Assembly (NCBI GenBank): GCA_036378295.1
Contig: DASUWS010000156.1
Span: forward strand, 1-10,083
Reading direction: 5' to 3'
Length of the DNA: 10,083 bases
Source of the DNA: DAHUXT01 sp036378295
GTDB taxonomy: Bacteria; Chloroflexota; Ktedonobacteria; Ktedonobacterales; JADMIN01
Shown here: one piece after another, positions 5,900-10,083 of the stretch
How positions within the stretch are numbered: position 1 is the first letter of the stretch
Layout of the letters: every line of letters begins with the position of its first letter
The notes under the pieces: model-generated
The model's database searches: none
Told to the model about the DNA's origin: nothing
What the model saw: only the letters and a program-made list of their open reading frames with translations
Position numbers and translations under genes: made by a program

Positions 5900-6742
5900 C
5901 TACTCCTGTCTGTTCGGGTCCACGCTGACGAAACTGTAGGCAGGTAATAGCCCCACATAGCGATAGATCAACCGGTTGGCATCTCTGACGGTGAGTTGGT
6001 CAACTGCCTTGTCGAATTCATTCAGCTTCGTTCGATCCACCAGAAAGGCGGCGTTGAGAACCATTGTGTCGAGAGGCGCCGGGTTGGCGCGTGTCGCCGC
6101 TGCAAGAGGCTGGAGTGCTGCCAGGAGTCGCGCCGCCTCATGCTCCTGTTTGCGCACCATCGCGCGTTCTACCATCTGGCCGAGCGTCAGTCGCCTGGAG
6201 AAGCTGGCTCCTCCCGCGAGATCGTCACGCAAGCCGCGAATCACAGGATCCTCGGCAACAATCTCGGTGAAGAGCTGGGTACCGCGCCAGAGCACCTTGA
6301 GACTGAGCTCAACTTTGCCGCGCACCAACCCAAGCAGCTCGCGCAGGCGTTGTCTCTGAGCGACGAGTAATGTCTCGTGTACTTCCTGATCGCTCGACGC
6401 AATCCCGCCAAATCGCACGGGGAGGACGTCGGAGGAGGCCATGGCGTACTCAATCACGCGCTCGTGCGCCAGAAGGTTCCGCCGTGAGATGGCACAGCCG
6501 TCTCGCGGCGAATCGCTGACGAGTGCGGCGAGGTCTTCAGTGTGAACCACTCGTACTGGATTGCCTTCCTCACCCATTCCGCGCACGTCGATCGGTACCT
6601 TGCCACTAGTCTCTTTGTTCCGCCAGCGTTCCCACGGAACCACACAGTAGACGTAGGTACCAACCCGGTCGCTGGCTGCCACTGGCTCTCTGGATGATCG
6701 CGTCGAGCTGTCCATATCTGGGATGAGATCATGCTTTGACAC
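5900..6742 (-). CDS. gvpF: Gas vesicle assembly protein GvpF (copy 2)
   Basis: 280-aa GvpF/GvpL family protein, paralogous over its whole length to the copy at 1297-2109. Landmarks are GTYVYCVVPWERW (from residue 28), VLPVRFGGIASSD, LSLKVLWRGTQLF, DTMVLNAAFLVDRTKLNEFD and the C-terminal YVGLLPAYSFVSVD. The C-terminal motif L-L-P-A-Y-S-F departs from the P-L-P-P-Y-N-F of copy 1. The annotated start is a GTG at 6742 with only a weak GGGTTGTAAG upstream. An ATG at 6715 (residue 10) is an alternative with no better site. It follows gvpA by 45 nt and precedes gvpL by 4 nt. It is likely the F partner of this larger operon. Confidence 0.92.
   Translation of the reverse strand: MSKHDLIPDMDSSTRSSREPVAASDRVGTYVYCVVPWERWRNKETSGKVPIDVRGMGEEGNPVRVVHTEDLAALVSDSPRDGCAISRRNLLAHERVIEYAMASSDVLPVRFGGIASSDQEVHETLLVAQRQRLRELLGLVRGKVELSLKVLWRGTQLFTEIVAEDPVIRGLRDDLAGGASFSRRLTLGQMVERAMVRKQEHEAARLLAALQPLAAATRANPAPLDTMVLNAAFLVDRTKLNEFDKAVDQLTVRDANRLIYRYVGLLPAYSFVSVDPNRQE
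5903..5907 (-). promoter_or_regulatory. Ribosome binding site that sets the gvpL GTG start
   Basis: AGGAG on the minus strand, 7 nt before the GTG at 5895. It lies at the very end of the gvpF coding region, next to the gvpF TAG stop (5900-5902). This supports translational coupling and fixes the shorter gvpL start. Confidence 0.75.
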
Positions 6743-6787
6743 ACTTACAACCCGTTTCCAGGCATTGTCTGCGGCTATCAGTTAGCG

Positions 6788-7225
6788 CTACGTGGGCATG
6801 TACAGGCTGTGCTGCATATCCCATCGGGCACGATTCTCCTTAGTGAGTCGATCCATGATGTTCTCGACGTCATCGCGGGGAATCTCGAAGTGTGCTTCGA
6901 TCTGCTCTGGCTGCACCCCTTCCGCGTGGGACTTCAGATACCCGATGACCTGATCATCGTTAGGCTGGGGCAATGCTCGTGTCGACCCTTCGGCCGATTG
7001 TGGCGGAGAAACGAGCCCGGTTTGCCCAATCGCCTCAGCGTAGGTAAGGTAGGTGTTCACTGAGGCCACAACGACCCGGGCCTCTATGGTAAGTAGCTCG
7101 ATGCCAACCAGGGAAACGCGTACCCACGCATCGATCACGAGACCTTTGTCTAAGATGCGGTCGATTATTTCGACTAGACTACTCGAAGTCGTTTGCCGGG
7201 TGGCCGACCGGCGCTCAACTGCCAT
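6788..7225 (-). CDS. gvpA: Major gas vesicle shell protein GvpA with winged-helix-like C-terminal domain
   Basis: 145-aa protein whose residues 16-68 are a near-canonical GvpA: SSLVEIIDRILDKGLVIDAW, then VRVSLVGIELLTIEARVVVA, then SVNTYLTYAEAIG. GvpA polymerises into the gas-permeable shell. Ordinary GvpA ends shortly after this point. Here a linker (71-89) is followed by about 50 residues, DDQVIGYLKSHAEGVQPEQI, EAHFEIPRDDVENIMDRLTK and ENRARW. This reads as helix, helix, recognition-like helix and wing, the pattern of small winged-helix domains. DNA binding is not implied; the fold may serve protein contacts on the shell surface. The ATG at 7225 is chosen because AGGAGG lies 8 nt upstream, and an in-frame ATG at 7243 precedes that site. 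It is the first gene of the minus-strand operon. Confidence 0.93.
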   Translation of the reverse strand: MAVERRSATRQTTSSSLVEIIDRILDKGLVIDAWVRVSLVGIELLTIEARVVVASVNTYLTYAEAIGQTGLVSPPQSAEGSTRALPQPNDDQVIGYLKSHAEGVQPEQIEAHFEIPRDDVENIMDRLTKENRARWDMQHSLYMPT

Positions 7226-7233
7226 GTTCCATG

Positions 7234-7239
7234 CCTCCT
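7234..7239 (-). promoter_or_regulatory. Ribosome binding site that sets the gvpA start
   Basis: AGGAGG on the minus strand, 8 nt before the ATG at 7225. It places the start after the site and excludes the in-frame ATG at 7243, giving the usual GvpA N-terminus beginning MAVE. Confidence 0.85.
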
Positions 7240-7454
7240 GCATCTACACCCTTGCTGCGCTTCAGCTCCATCGGCTCATTCACTTCGACCATTCTCAAGC
7301 GATGCCAATCACCCATTGACATTCGAGCAATACCCTACTGAAGCGTGACCCACAAATGCTGCTTGAAAATCACCTTGCGGGCCCGACCGGTCACGCACTG
7401 CCCTGTTCCTCCGGGCGTGGAAAGGGAAGGGATGCATCTTCCATGCCATCAGGT

Positions 7455-7561
7455 GCGTGGTGGCCTGAAGCATGCAATACCTTGAGTTTTGAGCGTGTAG
7501 GGGCCATGAATGTTAGAGACAGCATCTAGGCCAGTGCGCATCCTGTGCTTCAGCACCACGC
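7455..7561 (+). repeat. Long inverted repeat ending at the ribosome binding site
   Basis: The left arm 7455-7472 is GCGTGGTG, then GC, then CTGAAGCA. The right arm 7546-7561 is TGCTTCAG followed by CACCACGC. All 16 nt of the right arm pair with the left arm, leaving only a 2-nt GC bulge. The loop is 73 nt. The right arm ends immediately before AGAGAGG (7562-7568), the binding site of the next gene. As RNA this could control translation or protect the 5' end. As DNA it could be an operator for the divergent promoters. It does not extend into any gene. Confidence 0.7.
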
Positions 7562-7568
7562 AGAGAGG
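7562..7568 (+). promoter_or_regulatory. Ribosome binding site for the Pro-tailed accessory gene
   Basis: AGAGAGG, 7 nt before the GTG at 7576. It favours this GTG over an in-frame ATG at 7510, which has no such site and lies inside the loop of the inverted repeat. Confidence 0.6.
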
Positions 7569-7575
7569 TATAGCC

Positions 7576-8139
7576 GTGAGCAATCAGAATATGCAGGTGG
7601 ACTCAGGTGAGAGTGGAGGTGGCATGATGGCACGTGTCGGTGCCCATGATGAGGCATCGGCGCTGCTCTCGAGCGAGTTGGGACTTGATTGGGATACCTA
7701 TATTCAGGAGACACTGCAGCCGATTACAGCGCGGCTGCGCCAGGATCTGTCGCAACTGATCCAGCCGGAGTTGGAGCGGATGAACTCCGCAGTGGAGCAT
7801 ATGCAGGAGCAACTGGTGACGGCGGTCAAAGAATCTCTGGCACAGCAGGTCCCGCAAGCGCTTGCTGTCTTGCGTGGGGGGACTGTCGCGCCACAGGAGA
7901 CTTCTTCTCCGCGCCCACCCGCCACGCCACGGGAGACCCCTTCCAAACGTCCTGCTGCTGTGCATCCTGCGCCTGCACGAAAGCCTCCCTCTCAGAAGCC
8001 CACTCCCCAGAGGCCAACTCCTCAAAAGCCTACGCCACAGAAGCCCGCTTCTCGTGCGGCTGGCTCACGCCCGCCACTAGGGCAGCCTCCACCAGGCCCC
8101 GGGCGGAAGCGAACTCCTCCGAAATCATCTGAAACATGA
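7576..8139 (+). CDS. Accessory protein with helical module and Pro/Lys-rich tail
   Basis: 187-aa protein with no named family that I recognise. Residues 1-35 are polar. Residues about 36-100 are amphipathic helix: WDTYIQETLQPITARLRQDL, then SQLIQPELERMNSAVEHMQE, then QLVTAVKESLAQQVPQALAV. Two QP steps lie exactly 15 residues apart (48 and 63), and the stretch from QPITARL resembles QPILGRL in the protein at 8360-8785, so the two share a module. Residues 105-187 are rich in Pro, Lys, Arg, Thr and Ser, with five-residue repeats such as KPTPQ at 136-160, giving a basic disordered tail. The GTG start follows AGAGAGG. Being divergent from gvpA, it is probably part of the gas vesicle system, perhaps a surface, clustering or anchoring protein. 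That is inference. Confidence 0.75.
   Translation: MSNQNMQVDSGESGGGMMARVGAHDEASALLSSELGLDWDTYIQETLQPITARLRQDLSQLIQPELERMNSAVEHMQEQLVTAVKESLAQQVPQALAVLRGGTVAPQETSSPRPPATPRETPSKRPAAVHPAPARKPPSQKPTPQRPTPQKPTPQKPASRAAGSRPPLGQPPPGPGRKRTPPKSSET
7981..8055 (+). repeat. Five-residue KPTPQ-type coding repeats
   Basis: Five consecutive 15-nt units encode KPPSQ, KPTPQ, RPTPQ, KPTPQ and KPASR (residues 136-160). They form the centre of the basic Pro-rich tail and suggest expansion by tandem duplication. Confidence 0.7.
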
Positions 8140-8221
8140 CTGGTGCCGCTTCGGACAAGAGAGCAGCGCTCATGTGTGCGTAGCGCCTAGTTCTGGGGCC
8201 GTCCCGGTGACGTGGTTGGCC

Positions 8222-8262
8222 TGTGCATGCGTATCTACCAATGGCTACCGCCAATTGGCACA
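8222..8262 (+). promoter_or_regulatory. Nested hairpin in the spacer before the 15-residue-repeat gene
   Basis: The inner stem is CCAATGGC (8238-8245) with GCCA (8250-8253) and TTGG (8255-8258), a single bulged A and a TACC loop. The flanking TGTGC (8222-8226) can pair with GCACA (8258-8262), sharing one base with the inner stem. There is no U-run, so a terminator for the preceding gene is unlikely. It may belong to a structured leader or an intergenic stability element. Confidence 0.35.
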
Positions 8263-8291
8263 CGACATGCAACGGGGCTGATAGCAAAGGC

Positions 8292-8324
8292 TGTCCGGAA
8301 CGTATGCGTCAGGTTCTACGGACA
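8292..8324 (+). promoter_or_regulatory. 10-bp hairpin upstream of the 15-residue-repeat gene
   Basis: TGTCCGGAAC (8292-8301) pairs with GTTC (8313-8316) and CGGACA (8319-8324), with only a 2-nt TA bulge and an 11-nt loop. It ends 35 nt before the ATG and 21 nt before the ribosome binding site, and no T-run follows. The 2-nt bulge recalls the inverted repeat in front of the preceding gene. A leader element or mRNA stabiliser is plausible. Confidence 0.45.
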
Positions 8325-8359
8325 CCAATCCTCTCCATAAACATGAAAGGACACGTAGC

Positions 8360-8785
8360 ATGCCAAACGATCAGCAGCATGAGGAGCAGCAGAATCAGGG
8401 ACAGGAGAGCCAGGGCCTGACGGGAACTCTAGGCAATGTCGCACAGGGAGTTACGGGCCAAGATGTTGTTGGTGGGCTACAGCAACAGATTTCGCAGGCA
8501 ATTCAGCCTATCCTTGGGCGGCTGCAGCAACAGATCCAGCAAGCAGTCCAGCAGCAACTGAACGAGGCATTGAAGCCAGTCCACGATTTGCTCCAGCAGC
8601 AAGTAGAGCAGATGCTGGAACCAGTGCGGAATGCCTTGCACCAGCAGGTGGATCAGGCATTGGAGCCGGTGCGTCAGGAATTGCAGAAGCAGATGGAGCA
8701 AGCCATGCAGCCGGTGCGCGAGGCAATGCAGCAACAGGTGCAACAGGCGCTTCAGGCACCCTCCCAGCAACAGCAAACTCACTAG
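8360..8785 (+). CDS. Gln-rich protein of Pro-punctuated 15-residue helical repeats
   Basis: 141-aa protein of no named family that I recognise. Residues 1-40 are Gln/Glu/Gly-rich. Residues 41-131 are amphipathic helical repeats: four uninterrupted 15-residue units at 72-131 (for example EPVRNALHQQVDQAL), one earlier unit at 49-63, and partial units at 41-48 and 64-71. The consensus is x-P-V-R-x-x-L-Q-Q-Q-V-x-Q-A-L, with Pro at 50, 73, 88, 103 and 118. Such helices could lie along a curved hydrophobic surface, as GvpC's 33-residue repeats do on gas vesicles and Pro-punctuated apolipoprotein repeats do on lipid. This suggests a GvpC-like outer protein, but no homology to GvpC is claimed. A phasin-like or coiled-coil scaffold is an alternative. 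AAAGGA lies 8 nt before the ATG. Confidence 0.8.
   Translation: MPNDQQHEEQQNQGQESQGLTGTLGNVAQGVTGQDVVGGLQQQISQAIQPILGRLQQQIQQAVQQQLNEALKPVHDLLQQQVEQMLEPVRNALHQQVDQALEPVRQELQKQMEQAMQPVREAMQQQVQQALQAPSQQQQTH
8573..8752 (+). repeat. Four tandem 45-bp coding repeats
   Basis: Four in-frame 45-bp units encode residues 72-131, each beginning (K/E/Q)-P-V-(R/H). A fifth unit is at 8504-8548, separated by a 24-bp partial unit. The units are diverged at the DNA level but keep Pro, Val, the Gln triplet region and the hydrophobic spacing, so the period is under selection at protein level. Confidence 0.8.
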
Positions 8786-9477
8786 TCTCATCTGAGTTTC
8801 ACCTGAGCAGGCACGGTCCCTAATAACCTCGCGCAGGCAGAAACGCACAATGGTGAGCGCATCATGCAACTGATGGATCTATATGGCGACGTACCAGAAG
8901 TCTGCTCAGTGCCTGATGGGACAAGCGGGCGCTCTGGCTGCTTCGGTGGGCACAACTTGTGCAGCATTGTCGTGGGGGAGAAGCTGCTTTTCACCTTCAG
9001 GACAAGAAAGGGGAAGTCTACCGATGACAGCGCGCAAGCGACTGGGCCGTCCCAAGCAAGAACGAGCAGGCAGGAGATCGTCCAGGGATAGAGAGCGCAC
9101 CTCCAAGCGGGAATCCGGGCGGGGCAGGCGGATTCCGGATAACGGCACCAAACATACGCATATGGCTCTCTATCTTCCCTTGCTTGATACTGAGGTGCTG
9201 TCGTTAGATGTACATCGCACTGTGAGTTCCTGCGGGCCGGACGCTGACGAACAATAAGTCTGCCTCGTACACAACACTCGCGGATCCGCGGTCGTGCTGA
9301 ACCTGGGCCGCTGGGACTACTCTTCTCGGAGATGTGGTAGCGATGGCTGGAGGCCAGATTGCTCTCATGAGCGCCCCTCTGCGGTACCGGCTTCGCCTGC
9401 ACGCGTGTCGAGGGTGGCCGCGCATCACCACGCGCCAGTACGCCCAAGCACCAACATGTCGACCCGGTGGCGGGCAT

Positions 9478-9738
9478 CGAGCAGTGAGAGACGACCGGAC
9501 CTGTCCGTCTTACGTCAGTTAGAAACTGCTCGCGCAGCGACCTATCAGTAATATGCTGCGCCAGATTCCGGACAGTCGCCGTGGTATACCCTGAAACCGC
9601 ATCGGATCGAAGTTGATCGCCTAGGTCATCGACTCTGTATCCCCACTCACTCTCGACCTCTCCCGTGAGCTCGATTGACGTCGTATTGCATTACACGACG
9701 ACACATTTCGAAGATCTCTATCAACTCGCGGGGACGGA
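9478..9738 (-). pseudogene. Possible decayed coding remnant with a frameshift
   Basis: On the minus strand, one frame reads RELIEIFEMCRRVMQYDVNR from about 9730 and then stops at 9647. An overlapping frame, open from 9690, reads ELTGEVESEWGYRVDDLGDQ, then TATVRNLAQHITDRSLREQF and LTDV. Both have sensible amphipathic composition, unlike the surrounding frames, and they join by a shift near 9660-9690. The D-x-x-L-R-x-x-F-L-x-x-V pattern is like the end of large TPR-containing ATPase or regulator proteins, but this is a weak resemblance. No start codon occurs in the second frame before 9477. It could equally be chance. Confidence 0.22.
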
Positions 9739-9800
9739 CTCGATATGGCTGGGTCGGTTCGGGGCAAGATTGTGTTGGATATTGCATCGTGAGCGCAAGA

Positions 9801-9862
9801 GAGGAATGCCGCTCTGACCTCCCACCTGGATGCTCGAATGGGGTCAGACTATGGCATTCCTC
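9801..9862. repeat. Strong 62-nt imperfect palindrome
   Basis: GAGGAATGCC (9801-9810) pairs with GGCATTCCTC (9853-9862), and TCTGACC (9813-9819) pairs with GGTCAGA (9842-9848). That makes 17 bp in all, with a 2/4-nt internal loop and a 22-nt terminal loop. It lies outside any supported gene. Its shape fits a REP-type or IS200/IS605-type end, a small non-autonomous element, or a structured RNA. I see no second copy in the window and no adjacent transposase. Confidence 0.65.
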
Positions 9863-9950
9863 GAAGCAAAGCGCAGAGCCGAGAGATAGGCAGAGTGGCT
9901 CTCTGTCCGCTTGGCACCATTCGCTGGCCGCACCGGGAGCACAGATTTTG

Positions 9951-9959
9951 TGCTAGACT
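9951..9959 (+). promoter_or_regulatory. Possible extended -10 promoter for the right-edge gene
   Basis: TGC-TAGACT resembles an extended -10 element (TGn-TATAAT, 4 of 6 matches). No matching -35 is seen 16-18 nt upstream. It would give a leader of roughly 55 nt before the ATG at 10020. It overlaps the 3' arm of a small hairpin (GCACA 9939-9943 with TGTGC 9949-9953). Confidence 0.22.
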
Positions 9960-10007
9960 TCCTGAGGGCCGAATGCTGGACGTTGGTCCTGCCAATGCCG
10001 CCCGTAC

Positions 10008-10013
10008 AAGGAG
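10008..10013 (+). promoter_or_regulatory. Ribosome binding site of the right-edge gene
   Basis: AAGGAG, 6 nt before the ATG at 10020. It is the main evidence that a real gene starts at the window's right edge. Confidence 0.6.
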
Positions 10014-10019
10014 TGTCTC

Positions 10020-10083
10020 ATGCATACTGCCCGGCGCTGTTACGTGGCCGATTGCTCGGCTGTTGCGACCGACCGCTGTTTCG
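10020..10083 (+). CDS. Start of a Cys-containing protein, cut by the window edge
   Basis: Only 21 codons are visible: MHTARRCYVADCSAVATDRC followed by F. Three cysteines in the spacing C-x4-C-x7-C are like the beginning of a small zinc-binding domain such as a B-box-type finger, though three residues cannot prove it. The ribosome binding site is excellent. The gene is on the plus strand, separated from the last accessory gene by more than 1.2 kb, so membership of the gas vesicle cluster is doubtful. Product unknown. Confidence 0.55.
   Translation, partial: MHTARRCYVADCSAVATDRCF

Larger units (their letters stand above)
7226..7575. other. Divergent intergenic region between gvpA and the Pro-tailed gene
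   Basis: 350 bp between oppositely oriented genes, so it should hold promoters for both. I could not find a convincing -35/-10 pair for the gvpA operon. A TTGACA at 7316-7321 (plus strand) lacks a good -10 at 16-18 nt. A short palindrome, CGGGCCCG, occurs at 7378-7385. The main structure is the long inverted repeat at 7455-7561, described separately. No open frame here looks like a gene. Confidence 0.6.
8786..10019. other. 1.2-kb stretch without a convincing gene
   Basis: Open frames here have odd composition and no recognisable domains. A plus-strand frame at 8883-9257 (124 aa, very basic in the middle, weak ribosome binding site) cannot be excluded as a gene, but I see no support for it. 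A minus-strand frame is open from 9690 to 8788 without stops. Only its first 70 or so codons look protein-like, and they are listed separately as a possible remnant. The stretch also holds the hairpin at 9801-9862, smaller hairpins at 9875-9902 and 9939-9953, and a possible promoter at 9951-9959. It looks like a boundary between the gvp cluster and the next gene. Confidence 0.5.

Noticed and set aside
7316..7341. TTGACA as a -35 box in the divergent region
   Set aside because: No acceptable -10 at 16-18 nt spacing, and it lies about 240 nt from the gene it would serve.
8360..8785. Calling the repeat protein GvpC
   Set aside because: GvpC has repeats of about 33 residues; the 15-residue period and Pro spacing are different, so only analogy can be suggested.
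8883..9257. 124-codon plus-strand frame starting with ATYQKSAQ, which recalls the end of the GvpA core (ETYQKYAE)
   Set aside because: The rest of the GvpA core is absent upstream in all three frames, so the match of a few residues is probably chance; the ribosome binding site is weak.
8788..9477. 229-codon minus-strand open frame
   Set aside because: Rich in Cys, Pro, Ser and Arg with no domain-like pattern and no ribosome binding site; kept only as part of the description of the gene-free stretch.
1..10083. CRISPR array, tRNA, rRNA or complete insertion sequence
   Set aside because: No regularly spaced direct repeats, no tRNA-like cloverleaf, no rRNA segments and no transposase were seen on either strand.

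Overview
This window is a gas vesicle (gvp) gene cluster with unusual extras. The recognisable proteins are four members of the GvpA/J/S family, four GvpF/GvpL paralogues, GvpG and GvpK. The gene set (A, F, G, J, K, L, S) resembles the Bacillus and Streptomyces types more than the cyanobacterial gvpA-gvpC type. The DNA looks moderately GC-rich. Together with the Gln- and Pro-rich accessory proteins this fits a terrestrial Gram-positive-like or Chloroflexota (for example Ktedonobacteria-type) bacterium, but that placement is a guess from style and not a match.

Layout. 1-228: upstream DNA with a small perfect dyad. 229-2413 (+): a short unit of a GvpA-family gene with a 174-residue Gln/Pro tail, then gvpF and gvpG (overlapping), ending in a candidate terminator. 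2624-7225 (-): a long tightly packed operon, transcribed leftwards in the order gvpA, gvpF, gvpL, gvpS, second gvpL, a small TPR-like gene, gvpK, gvpJ. 7226-7575: divergent intergenic region containing a long inverted repeat. 7576-8785 (+): two accessory genes with Gln/Pro-punctuated helical repeats, separated by a spacer that can form two hairpins. 8786-10019: no convincing gene, but a possible decayed minus-strand coding remnant and a strong 62-nt hairpin. 10020 to the right edge (+): the start of a Cys-containing protein with an excellent ribosome binding site.

How the genes fit together. GvpA and the Gln-tailed paralogue would be shell proteins. J and S are minor shell-family or nucleation proteins. 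F, L, G and K are assembly factors. gvpN, gvpO and a classical gvpC are not in the window. The most interesting feature is that three of the four GvpA-family proteins carry different C-terminal additions: a Gln/Pro-rich tail, a winged-helix-like domain and a coiled coil. Next to them lie two proteins sharing a Pro-punctuated 15-residue helical module that could stand in for GvpC as outer-surface or clustering proteins. That last idea is inference.
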